Source of the DNA: Weissella thailandensis
GTDB lineage: Bacteria > Bacillota > Bacilli > Lactobacillales > Lactobacillaceae
Direction: 5' to 3'
Assembly (NCBI RefSeq): GCF_005405465.1
Contig: NZ_BJEC01000001.1
Location: 26,332-90,331, forward strand
DNA length: 64,000 bases
In this document: positions 1-7,102 of the stretch, in pieces
Position numbering within the stretch: position 1 is the first letter of the stretch
How the letters are laid out: every line of letters begins with the position of its first letter
Made by a program: the position numbers and the translations under genes
Notes under the pieces: model-generated
The model's input: only the letters and a program-made list of their open reading frames with translations
What the model was told of the DNA's origin: nothing
Databases searched by the model: none

Positions 1-168
1 GGCTCCTATGTCAAGAATCCGGACATAAAAGTACGAACAAATTTGACTTTCAATTTAAATTACTTAATTTAATTTTCGGAGGCCGAAGTTTTAGTCCCGT
101 TCAGATTTTAAAAACGCTTTAGAGTATATTAAATAAGCCCCAACATTATTGAATTTAATAGCCTGTAG

Positions 169-966
169 CTACGCTACAAGTGAAATACGATCACTGTTAT
201 ACCAACGAATATAGTTATCAATTCCGGCGATTGCTTTATGAATTGTCTTAAAATCCTGGAAATTAACGTATTCACGTTTCAAAATTGAATGAAAACTTTC
301 AATTCGCGCGTTATCGCCGGGCTGACCCTTTCGGGAGTAAGAATGCTTGATACCATACTTCGATAAAGTGTTTTCAAATAAGTCACTTGTGTATTGGCTT
401 CCCATATCACTATGAATAATTTGTGGTTTAACTGCTTGCGCCATGACTTGGGTAATAACGTTAGTCGCTAGTTCTTTAGCCATCTGCGTATTAAGTTGGT
501 AAGCAATAACCCGTCGGGTTACTGGATTATAGACACTAGCTAAGTAACACCAAGTATGGTTAAGGGGAATGTACGTAATATCAGTCAATAAAATACCAGA
601 TTGATCAGTTAACTGCTTAATCAAGTTTGGTTGCTGATCATAATCAGTCTGAGTGGTTGGCTTATTGATTCGTTTAACCATTCTAGATCTAATCCCTAAT
701 TCACACATTTGTTGATAGACCAGACGCTGACTAACGTGAATATCAGACTGTTGATTTAGTAAGATCGTTAATCGTGGGTAGCCATACATTGGATATCTTA
801 ACCAAGCCGTTAACACTTCTTGTTTAATTAAATGCCGGCGGCGTTCAGTTCTACTTGGCTGCCAATGTAGATAATCATAGTAGGTTGAGCGCGGAATTTT
901 GAGTACTGATAAGATACGCGTAATGCGGTGCCCAACAAGTAAATTAGCGTTGACGACTTCTAACAC
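169..966 (-). CDS. IS3-family transposase OrfB (copy 1), catalytic subunit
   Basis: This 265-aa protein carries the integrase-type catalytic core that cuts and joins element ends. The DDE residues are visible in DITYIPL, HSDMGSQY and NARIESFHS, and the N-terminal part is an HTH_21-like region (YGYPRLTILL). The annotated start is a GTG, but the protein is probably made mainly as an OrfAB fusion, because its frame is -1 relative to orfA and the open frame continues upstream of the GTG. It differs from copy 2 at two residues (YQQM versus YRQM, HKAI versus HEAI), so both copies look functional. Confidence 0.93.
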   Translation of the reverse strand: MLEVVNANLLVGHRITRILSVLKIPRSTYYDYLHWQPSRTERRRHLIKQEVLTAWLRYPMYGYPRLTILLNQQSDIHVSQRLVYQQMCELGIRSRMVKRINKPTTQTDYDQQPNLIKQLTDQSGILLTDITYIPLNHTWCYLASVYNPVTRRVIAYQLNTQMAKELATNVITQVMAQAVKPQIIHSDMGSQYTSDLFENTLSKYGIKHSYSRKGQPGDNARIESFHSILKREYVNFQDFKTIHKAIAGIDNYIRWYNSDRISLVA

Positions 967-986
967 GAGGGCACGCCCTTTAATAA

Positions 987-1238
987 TTAGCTTTTTGCCA
1001 TGAGCACCGCCGCTCGTTTTAAAATATCAAGTTCTTCTTTTAACCGTTTATTTTCTTTAATCAGAGCACGTTCCTTTGATGATAGCACTTTAGTGTTGTT
1101 AGGATCAGCTTGTTTAATCCACTTAGTGACCGTTGAAACACTGACGTTGTATTCTTTAGCCAGTGAGTTGGCCGAACGGCCAGTCTGGCTTAAGCTAACA
1201 ATCGATTCTTTAAATTCATTTGGATATTTAATTGCCAT
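987..1238 (-). CDS. IS3-family transposase OrfA (copy 1), DNA-binding subunit
   Basis: This 83-aa protein has an N-terminal helix-turn-helix (residues about 5-45, with SANSLAKEYNVSVSTVTKW) and a C-terminal leucine-zipper-like helix (KENKRLKEELDIL), typical of IS3 OrfA. The last codons are ATG GCA AAA AGC TAA. The run of five A residues, followed by a GGGC/GCCC hairpin about 15 nt on, is a candidate -1 slip site leading into orfB, although it is not the classic A6G heptamer. A good ribosome site (AGGAGC) precedes the ATG. Confidence 0.9.
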   Translation of the reverse strand: MAIKYPNEFKESIVSLSQTGRSANSLAKEYNVSVSTVTKWIKQADPNNTKVLSSKERALIKENKRLKEELDILKRAAVLMAKS

Positions 1239-1302
1239 AATAAAAAGCTCCTTTATGATGTATTATATCGAACAGTTTGTCCGTAATTCCATTATAGGAG
1301 CC

Positions 1303-1833
1303 CCTTTGCGAAAGATAAGATCAGTAAAAACCATCTAGCTTATCTAACTGCTTGGGTAGCTTAATTTTTTTAAAATTAGAAGGGATCGTTTGTTTGACGT
1401 ACGCAAAAATAAAAGCGGAGTAAAAAAACAGACACTTTTTTTACACAAACCATGGAATGAACTGACTACTTTCCGCTATTTTACAAATAAGGAAGCCTAC
1501 GGCTTATTTCGATGCTAGTTATTTTCACAAAAAATGGTACAACGTAATTTATTCTAAAAGAAACTTATTTTAAAAGAATAACAGATGGCGGTTTTTCATT
1601 ATCTTGAATATGAACAAGCTTATTCTGGGAAAGTCCGAATGCTGGGCTATTGAATAGAAACCAGTTAAGGCAGTGGTGTATAGGTTCTTTTTGGACGATT
1701 AAAAAATGAACTGTTTTATATGGAGTATTCTGGAAGGATATTAGTATAGACCCAGTGAGCAGTATTTTTGACACTGAGTTGTTTAAATAGTACGTTTTTA
1801 TTAGTAGAAATAAAACAAATAGGAGATGAAATA
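1303..1833. other. Intergenic stretch upstream of the P450 gene
   Basis: About 530 bases with no supported gene. The open frames here are short and lack ribosome sites. It is AT-rich and presumably holds the P450 promoter, but I cannot place one with confidence. A possible imperfect inverted repeat (AAAGCGGAG near 1412 and CTTTCCGCT near 1468) is present. It may be remnant mobile DNA brought in with the flanking IS copies. Confidence 0.4.
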
Positions 1834-3093
1834 ATGAAACAAGTACCAGAAACAAAAATCAAACTAACGGATGTAAAGGAGTTGATTAATAAAGGGTATA
1901 ACCTTTTAGGTGAGCTTCGTGAAGAAGCAGATGCTCCAGTAGCAAAAGCAGAATTTCTGACAGAAGAAATTACAACCGTTTATGGAGAAGAAGCAGCGCG
2001 TAAATTTTATAATCCTGAAAACTTCAAGCGGGAAGGGTCTATGCCAAAAGCAGTATTGAAAACTTTATTTGGTGAAGACGGCGTACAGACGATAGATGGA
2101 AAGAAACACCATCAACGTAAAAATTATTTCATGGATTTGATGACTCCAGAACGTATGGAAGACTATAGAGCTATTCTAGATCAAAATCTTGCAACCGAAC
2201 TCGATCAGCAACATGGCACTTTTGAGTTATTCGACCTTTCTAAAAGAGTTCTCTTTAACTCTATTTGTGAATGGGCTGGAATTAATCTAGCACAGTATGA
2301 TCCGAAAGAAATCGATAAGCTTGCTAGTAATCAAATATCCATGATTAGCGGAGCCATCACTTCTCCAACGGACCACTTGAAAGGAGTAAAAGACCGTAAC
2401 GAATCAGAGGGATGGGCTCAATCATTAATTAAAGAAGCTCGCAAAAATCCTGTACCAGGCAAAGAAAATCTTGCCCTCTATACATTCGCACAAGCAGAAG
2501 ACCTAGAAGGAGAGTTATTACCAGTAGAGGTTGCAGCAGTTGAATTGCTAAACATCATTCGTCCTACTGTAGCACTGACGGTTTGGATGGCCTTAATGGG
2601 GCATGCGCTTTTCAGTAAAACGAACTTGTATGACCAATTAAAAGAAGACTTTGATACCCTACAAGATTCCTTTATTCAAGAAATGCGTCGCTACTATCCA
2701 TTCTTTCCTATGTTACCAGCAATCGCTCTTCGTGATGTAGAAATTGATGGTTACGAAATACCAAAAGATAGCTGGGTTGTCTTAGATATTTATGGTACAA
2801 ACCATGACGCTCGTACGATTGATCATCCAGAAAAATTTGATATCAAAAGATATATTGGAAAAACAAAAGAAATTTCTTATGAAGAAGAATACGAAATGAT
2901 TGCGCAAGGTGGAGGAGAATTTAGAAATATGCACCGTTGTGCAGGAGAATGGATTACTCTTCACAGTATGCGTGTCTTTTCTGACCAATTAGTAAATAAA
3001 TATAACTTTAGTATTCCCGAACAAGACTGGACCGTTCCAATGAACCAATTTCCTACGTATCCAAATAGTAAAGCATTGTTGTTTAAAGAATGA
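1834..3093 (+). CDS. Cytochrome P450, CYP152-type fatty-acid peroxygenase
   Basis: This 419-aa protein resembles the CYP152 family (Bacillus P450-BSbeta/CypC, Jeotgalicoccus OleT), which uses hydrogen peroxide to hydroxylate or decarboxylate fatty acids without a redox partner. Diagnostic residues are visible: Gln85 (in GVQTIDGKKH), His92, the Arg243-Pro244 pair that binds the substrate carboxylate (NIIRPTVAL), and heme-ligand Cys369 in HRCAGEW. Gln at 85 resembles the hydroxylase P450-BSbeta rather than OleT, which has His there. I chose ATG 1834 over upstream starts because AGGAG lies 8 nt before it. The gene sits between IS copies, which suggests acquisition by transfer. Substrate and product are inferred from the family. 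Confidence 0.9.
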   Translation: MKQVPETKIKLTDVKELINKGYNLLGELREEADAPVAKAEFLTEEITTVYGEEAARKFYNPENFKREGSMPKAVLKTLFGEDGVQTIDGKKHHQRKNYFMDLMTPERMEDYRAILDQNLATELDQQHGTFELFDLSKRVLFNSICEWAGINLAQYDPKEIDKLASNQISMISGAITSPTDHLKGVKDRNESEGWAQSLIKEARKNPVPGKENLALYTFAQAEDLEGELLPVEVAAVELLNIIRPTVALTVWMALMGHALFSKTNLYDQLKEDFDTLQDSFIQEMRRYYPFFPMLPAIALRDVEIDGYEIPKDSWVVLDIYGTNHDARTIDHPEKFDIKRYIGKTKEISYEEEYEMIAQGGGEFRNMHRCAGEWITLHSMRVFSDQLVNKYNFSIPEQDWTVPMNQFPTYPNSKALLFKE

Positions 3094-3166
3094 TTTAAAA
3101 ATAAAAGTTTGGTAGCGAGCTCCCGATAAAATGGTACCCATGTCAAGGACACAATAAAACAAGAGA

Positions 3167-3260
3167 TTAAGCTGCTTGAAGATACCTCCTATATTGAATA
3201 GGGGTCATCTTTTTTAAATTCCATTGATAACGGTAATTGTTAGAGTAACGTAAGCGCCTA
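3167..3260 (-). pseudogene. C-terminal remnant of a different IS3-family OrfB
   Basis: Read on the minus strand, this stretch encodes SNNYRYQWNLKKMTPIQYRR followed by YLQAA and a stop. That is a typical C-terminus of IS3-family OrfB transposases (the conserved YN...R.QW.L..MTP.QYR pattern). It is followed by an IS-end-like TGTCCTTGACATGGG (minus strand, near 3152-3138). The rest of that element is missing and the sequence upstream is not recognisable. It is unrelated to the two flanking 1302-bp copies, so the P450 segment has had at least one earlier IS contact. The CCTAT/ATAGG stem near 3187 followed by T's lies inside this fragment and may also act as a terminator for the P450 gene. Confidence 0.7.
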
Positions 3261-3478
3261 ATAGAAAGGTACCTAGAAAATGAAAAAGGACACCTCTATA
3301 CTGAGAGGTGGGCTCCTATGTCAAGAATCCGGACATAAAAGTACGAACAAATTTGACTTTCAATTTAAATTACTTAATTTAATTTTCGGAGGCCGAAGTT
3401 TTAGTCCCGTTCAGATTTTAAAAACGCTTTAGAGTATATTAAATAAGCCCCAACATTATTGAATTTAATAGCCTGTAG

Positions 3479-4276
3479 CTACGCTACAAGTGAAATACGA
3501 TCACTGTTATACCAACGAATATAGTTATCAATTCCGGCGATTGCTTCATGAATTGTCTTAAAATCTTGGAAATTAACGTATTCACGTTTCAAAATTGAAT
3601 GAAAACTTTCAATTCGCGCGTTATCGCCGGGCTGACCCTTTCGGGAGTAAGAATGCTTGATACCATACTTCGATAAAGTGTTTTCAAATAAGTCACTTGT
3701 GTATTGGCTTCCCATATCACTATGAATAATTTGTGGTTTAACTGCTTGCGCCATGACTTGGGTAATAACGTTAGTCGCTAGTTCTTTAGCCATCTGCGTA
3801 TTAAGTTGGTAAGCAATAACCCGTCGGGTTACTGGATTATAGACACTAGCTAAGTAACACCAAGTATGGTTAAGGGGAATGTACGTAATATCAGTCAATA
3901 AAATACCAGATTGATCAGTTAACTGCTTAATCAAGTTTGGTTGCTGATCATAATCAGTCTGAGTGGTTGGCTTATTGATTCGTTTAACCATTCTAGATCT
4001 AATCCCTAATTCACACATTTGTCGATAGACCAGACGCTGACTAACGTGAATATCAGACTGTTGATTTAGTAAGATCGTTAATCGTGGGTAGCCATACATT
4101 GGATATCTTAACCAAGCCGTTAACACTTCTTGTTTAATTAAATGCCGGCGGCGTTCAGTTCTACTTGGCTGCCAATGTAGATAATCATAGTAGGTTGAGC
4201 GCGGAATTTTGAGTACTGATAAGATACGCGTAATGCGGTGCCCAACAAGTAAATTAGCGTTGACGACTTCTAACAC
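3479..4276 (-). CDS. IS3-family transposase OrfB (copy 2)
   Basis: This 265-aa protein is the twin of the OrfB at 169-966, with intact DDE residues (DITYIPL, HSDMGSQY, NARIESFHS). Two substitutions separate the copies. Start is GTG and the frame is -1 to its orfA, so an OrfAB fusion by frameshifting is the expected active transposase. The intact copies mean homologous recombination or further transposition is possible. Confidence 0.93.
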   Translation of the reverse strand: MLEVVNANLLVGHRITRILSVLKIPRSTYYDYLHWQPSRTERRRHLIKQEVLTAWLRYPMYGYPRLTILLNQQSDIHVSQRLVYRQMCELGIRSRMVKRINKPTTQTDYDQQPNLIKQLTDQSGILLTDITYIPLNHTWCYLASVYNPVTRRVIAYQLNTQMAKELATNVITQVMAQAVKPQIIHSDMGSQYTSDLFENTLSKYGIKHSYSRKGQPGDNARIESFHSILKREYVNFQDFKTIHEAIAGIDNYIRWYNSDRISLVA

Positions 4277-4296
4277 GAGGGCACGCCCTTTAATAA

Positions 4297-4548
4297 TTAG
4301 CTTTTTGCCATGAGCACCGCCGCTCGTTTTAAAATATCAAGTTTTTCTTTTAACCGTTTATTTTCTTTAATCAGAGCACGTTCATTTGATGATAGCACTT
4401 TAGTGTTGTTAGGATCAGCTTGTTTCATCCACTTAGTGACCGTTGAAACACTGACGTTGTATTTTTTAGCCAGTGAGTTGGCCGAACGGCCAGTCTGACT
4501 TAAGCTAACAATCGATTCTTTAAATTCATTTGAATATTTAATTGCCAT
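4297..4548 (-). CDS. IS3-family transposase OrfA (copy 2)
   Basis: This 83-aa HTH plus leucine-zipper protein differs from copy 1 at five residues (for example ELDIL to KLDIL and KWIKQ to KWMKQ). This is more change than seen in orfB, so the two copies have had time to diverge or came from separate insertions. The same A-run and GGGC/GCCC hairpin at the orfA/orfB junction is kept. Confidence 0.9.
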   Translation of the reverse strand: MAIKYSNEFKESIVSLSQTGRSANSLAKKYNVSVSTVTKWMKQADPNNTKVLSSNERALIKENKRLKEKLDILKRAAVLMAKS

Positions 4549-4630
4549 AATAAAAAGCTCCTTTATGATGTATTATATCGAACAGTTTGTCCGTAATTCC
4601 ATCATAGGAGCCATACTTAGCCATATGAAA

Positions 4631-4667
4631 AAGGCGTCCAACATGAATTTTGTGTTGAACGCCTTTT
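4631..4667. terminator. Bidirectional hairpin terminator
   Basis: GGCGTCCAACA (4633-4643) pairs with TGTTGAACGCC (4653-4663), with A's on the left and T's on the right, so it can stop transcription from either side. It probably ends the parA operon on the minus strand. Confidence 0.75.
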
Positions 4668-4680
4668 ATTATGCACTTAA

Positions 4681-4956
4681 TTAATCTTTTGATTGTTGAT
4701 CTAAGACGGCTTGAAAAATTTCAACGGCAAAACTTGATAAACCGGTATAACCGTTTTGCTTCGCAAGAGCTGTTAATTCCTCTTTCATCGTAGGGGTCAT
4801 TGTAATTGATACGGATTGCTTGCGTTCACTCGTGGGGTTGGTATTGATATTAAGACTAGCTACTAAATCAGCAGTGTTGTGTTGGCGAACGGGGTTTTGA
4901 GCAAAGGCCTCTTTCATCTGTTGGTCACTAGTGGATTGTTTTGAATTAAATGACAT
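4681..4956 (-). CDS. Small ParA partner, ribbon-helix-helix-like
   Basis: This 91-aa protein lies 10 nt downstream of parA in the same operon. The C-terminal half (QSVSITMTPTMKEELTALAK, about residues 47-66) reads like the beta-strand plus helix of a ribbon-helix-helix DNA-binding domain, and the N-terminus is polar and probably flexible. In small plasmid partition systems such a protein binds centromere repeats and stimulates ParA. Here it would be expected to bind the GTATACG repeats next to parA. Function comes from context; no ParB homology is visible. Confidence 0.65.
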   Translation of the reverse strand: MSFNSKQSTSDQQMKEAFAQNPVRQHNTADLVASLNINTNPTSERKQSVSITMTPTMKEELTALAKQNGYTGLSSFAVEIFQAVLDQQSKD

Positions 4957-4966
4957 AAATATACTC

Positions 4967-5767
4967 CTAACTGTGTTGATTATCTTGCAAAGTTTGCGTC
5001 ATATTCGTGAATTGGGTTATTAACTGCTCTTTAAAACCGGGGTACTGTCTTAAGATACTAGCGGGCATCTCAACGACGGCTTGTTTTTGAGCGGTTGATT
5101 TGCGCATGATTTCACGGGCGTCAATTTGGGCAATGACATTTGGCATCGTTGCTAATGCTTCACGAAACTGGCGACTTTCAATGGTATTATGTTGGATTTT
5201 ATTACCAACATAATAAACTTGGGCATCAATATCACTGACGCCCGTCCGGGGGTCAATACTGTCTTGTTGGTATTCGGTCATGCGGAGTTCAAATTGGGTT
5301 TTGAGCTGTTTAAAACCATACTCACTGGGTTCCAACGGCACGATGACGGCATCACTAACTGCAATCATATTTTTCGTGAGTAAACCAAATTCTGGATGGG
5401 TATCAATCAAAATGTAGTCGTAAGACTGGATAGTATCGACGTGTAGACGCATCCACTGCATCAATAAATATTCACGATACATTTTCGTTTGAATTAACCC
5501 TTCAACGCGATCCAAATTGGGCGAAGCCGGTAATAAATCAATATTTTGGGTAACTGGTCGGATGACGGGTTCACCACCAATAAATACATCTAATAACGTG
5601 TTTTCGTTGGTAATTAAATCATATGTGGCACTTAAGTTAGCCTGAAAATCACCATCGATTAATAGGACGTGATAATTGTGTTGTGCCAGCCAGGCATCGT
5701 AATTAAAGACCAGCGTGGTTTTACCAACGCCACCTTTTGATCCAGTAAATGTCATAATTTGCATCAT
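4967..5767 (-). CDS. parA: ParA-family partition ATPase
   Basis: This 266-aa protein has a deviant Walker A (GSKGGVGKTT, about residues 9-18), a DGDFQANLS switch I region and DYILIDTHPEFGLL (Walker B). These are the marks of ParA/Soj ATPases that segregate plasmids or integrated elements. It is transcribed away from the conjugation operon, and the repeat-rich region at 5808-6067 lies between them. Two ATG codons are adjacent; GAGGAAATA upstream supports the first. A parA on what is otherwise chromosome points to an integrated plasmid. No replication initiator is present nearby. Confidence 0.88.
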   Translation of the reverse strand: MMQIMTFTGSKGGVGKTTLVFNYDAWLAQHNYHVLLIDGDFQANLSATYDLITNENTLLDVFIGGEPVIRPVTQNIDLLPASPNLDRVEGLIQTKMYREYLLMQWMRLHVDTIQSYDYILIDTHPEFGLLTKNMIAVSDAVIVPLEPSEYGFKQLKTQFELRMTEYQQDSIDPRTGVSDIDAQVYYVGNKIQHNTIESRQFREALATMPNVIAQIDAREIMRKSTAQKQAVVEMPASILRQYPGFKEQLITQFTNMTQTLQDNQHS

Positions 5768-5807
5768 TATTTCCTCGCTTGTTTATTTGTCAAAATGAAA
5801 GTTTGGT

Positions 5808-5826
5808 TAGTTAATCAAAGAAATAA
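5808..5826 (+). repeat. 19-bp direct repeat, left copy
   Basis: TAGTTAATCAAAGAAATAA occurs here and again at 6049-6067. The two exact copies bracket the palindrome cluster and promoter between parA and the tra operon. They may be binding sites or a trace of a duplication. Confidence 0.7.
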
Positions 5827-5867
5827 TGTAACGCTGTAAACAGTATAACACCAGGCTTTTATTAAGG

Positions 5868-5980
5868 GTATACGATACGTATATCTTTAAACATACTTAA
5901 TATTATACGCATAAGTATACGTATAATTACACTTATAAATATACTTAACCGTATAACAATACGTATACGGTTAAGTATAA
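5868..5980. repeat. Cluster of GTATACG palindromes (candidate centromere/operator)
   Basis: This interval is packed with TATACG/CGTATA units. It includes a 15-bp perfect inverted repeat, ATACTTAACCGTATA at 5941-5955 and its complement at 5964-5978, with an 8-nt spacer. The position directly upstream of parA and between divergent operons is typical of a partition centromere (parS) that also represses the par promoter. A second cluster with the same core, TATACGATACGTATA, lies at 12423-12490. Confidence 0.7.
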
Positions 5981-5997
5981 CGTTACATGCTTGATTT

Positions 5998-6044
5998 TTT
6001 CTTTGGGACACTTTTACATATGCCTTAAAAAATTCGTTACGATA
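5998..6044 (+). promoter_or_regulatory. 47-bp conserved promoter-region block, copy 1
   Basis: This block, starting TTTCTTTGGGACAC and ending TTCGTTACGATA, recurs at 12622-12668 with two mismatches. Each copy lies between a GTATACG cluster and the first gene of a conjugation operon. A TTTACA hexamer and a TTACGAT element could serve as -35 and -10 (spacing slightly long). Shared sequence at both operon heads suggests joint control. Confidence 0.6.
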
Positions 6045-6048
6045 ACGG

Positions 6049-6067
6049 TAGTTAATCAAAGAAATAA
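6049..6067 (+). repeat. 19-bp direct repeat, right copy
   Basis: Second exact copy of TAGTTAATCAAAGAAATAA (first at 5808-5826). It ends just before the ribosome site (GAAAGGTGG) of the first conjugation gene. Confidence 0.7.
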
Positions 6068-6089
6068 ATTATTGAAAGGTGGCATTTTT

Positions 6090-6428
6090 ATGCAAGGTTA
6101 TAACTATCGTGAGTTTTCACCAGGTAACAACATCTGGCAAAAACAACCACGACTTTTATTTTTAAATTTTGAACGACTAGCGGTATTAGGAGGCTTTTTC
6201 ATGTTTACCTATATCATGCTATCCAAAGCGTTTTCGTATCAATTAACGTTTTCAAAAGACTTTTTTCTGGTGGTCATGGTGGTGACAGCAATTTACGCCA
6301 TCTTACCAGCACCCAGCAATCCGAATAGTTTAGTGATTGATGAAGTTTTTGTACGCGGGCCGAAAACGGTCAGTTCACAAAGTCTGCACGGCTCAATGAA
6401 ATGCATGCCGTTGGAAAAGGAGGATTAA
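6090..6428 (+). CDS. Small membrane protein, VirB3/PrgI-like position in conjugation operon
   Basis: This 112-aa protein has two predicted membrane segments (about residues 29-45 and 51-70) after a short cytoplasmic start. ATG 6090 is preceded by GAAAGGTGG. Size, two-helix layout and position just before the VirB4 module resemble VirB3/PrgI/TrsC-like proteins that anchor the ATPase in Gram-positive type IV secretion systems. The sequence alone does not prove the family. It abuts the next gene with no gap. Confidence 0.6.
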   Translation: MQGYNYREFSPGNNIWQKQPRLLFLNFERLAVLGGFFMFTYIMLSKAFSYQLTFSKDFFLVVMVVTAIYAILPAPSNPNSLVIDEVFVRGPKTVSSQSLHGSMKCMPLEKED

Positions 6429-7073
6429 ATGGGGTTTAAACAACAAAAAAAGCACCAACTATCGCTAAAACAAGTAGCCGAATTAAGGCGACCAAAAGTT
6501 GATCTGTTGGATTTATTACCGTTTAAACGATTTGAAGGTGAGGATAATTTATTAGTGTTAGCCGGTAATGATAAACAAGATGCTGGTTATATGGATATGT
6601 TAACGATTTATGGTAAAGACTTAGATTTCGTCTATGGTGTCGGTTCCGAAGGAGCCTCAAATATCATTCGTGACTACCATTTGTTACTAAATACGTTTAC
6701 CAGTGATTTTGATATTATCATTACCCGGATGGCTGCTGAAACTACCATCCAACAACGGGCTTGGTTGGCTAATCGGCAAGCAATTGATGCAGAAATGGCC
6801 CAAACCACAGATGAACGCCGTTATCGGCAATTACAACTACGCCATCGATTAGTCGCGGATCAAATCGCCAGTTTACGCCACGTGGCCGAAAACGTGAAGC
6901 ACCAAAGCTATACGGCTTTTATTTATGGTGAATCAGCAGCAGAAGCCCGGACCGCCAGAGAAATCTTTATTAGTTCTGGTGGCCGTGCTATCACAGCCCA
7001 ACCGATGTCATTAAAACAAAAGCAAACGATGTTGCAGATCTTACAAGATCCGACGCAACAATTAAATCAATAA
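6429..7073 (+). CDS. TrsD-like conjugal transfer protein
   Basis: This 214-aa soluble protein lies directly upstream of the VirB4-type ATPase gene and starts at the base after the preceding stop. There is no membrane segment, and the region around residues 115-160 looks helical (RQLQLRHRLVADQIASLRH). Its position matches trsD in pSK41/pGO1-type transfer regions, where TrsD precedes the TrsE ATPase and may stand in for part of the VirB4 N-terminus. The name is inferred from order and general resemblance. Confidence 0.55.
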   Translation: MGFKQQKKHQLSLKQVAELRRPKVDLLDLLPFKRFEGEDNLLVLAGNDKQDAGYMDMLTIYGKDLDFVYGVGSEGASNIIRDYHLLLNTFTSDFDIIITRMAAETTIQQRAWLANRQAIDAEMAQTTDERRYRQLQLRHRLVADQIASLRHVAENVKHQSYTAFIYGESAAEARTAREIFISSGGRAITAQPMSLKQKQTMLQILQDPTQQLNQ

Positions 7074-7102
7074 ACAAGCAATAAATTAAAGGAGGCGTAA
7101 AC

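Larger units (their letters stand above)
1..1302 (-). mobile_element. IS3-family insertion sequence, copy 1
   Basis: The element begins GGCTCCTATG at base 1 and ends with the imperfect inverse, ATTATAGGAGCC, at 1302. The ends form imperfect terminal inverted repeats of roughly 25 bp. It encodes two overlapping-type reading frames (orfA, orfB) on the minus strand, as in IS3 elements that join OrfA and OrfB by -1 frameshifting. It is nearly identical to the copy at 3311-4612, with the same length. The window starts exactly at the element's edge, so its left flank is unknown. Confidence 0.9.
1..4612. mobile_element. Putative composite transposon: two direct IS3 copies flanking a P450 gene
   Basis: Two 1302-bp IS3-family copies (1-1302 and 3311-4612) lie in the same orientation around about 2 kb holding one cytochrome P450 gene and an unrelated IS3 fragment. 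Such an arrangement can move as a unit or recombine to a circle carrying one IS copy. The outer left flank is not in the window, so a target duplication for the whole unit cannot be tested. No duplication is seen around the right copy alone (gtg before, ata after), which fits an origin by recombination or joint movement. That it behaves as a transposon is inferred. Confidence 0.55.
3311..4612 (-). mobile_element. IS3-family insertion sequence, copy 2
   Basis: Same length (1302 bp), ends and gene order as copy 1, with only scattered base differences. It runs from GGCTCCTATG at 3311 to ATCATAGGAGCC at 4612. Flanking bases are not duplicated. It marks the border between the P450 segment and the plasmid-type conjugation block. 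Confidence 0.92.

Noticed and set aside
3181-3220. Dedicated P450 terminator
   Set aside because: The stem lies within a recognisable IS3 OrfB remnant, so it is not independent evidence for a terminator, although it may act as one.
4310-4498. Plus-strand open frames across the IS3 orfA genes (also 1000-1338)
   Set aside because: They are mirror frames of the transposase gene without ribosome sites.
5868-5980. Iteron-type plasmid replication origin
   Set aside because: The repeats are palindromic and lie next to parA, and no replication initiator gene is in the window. A partition site fits better.
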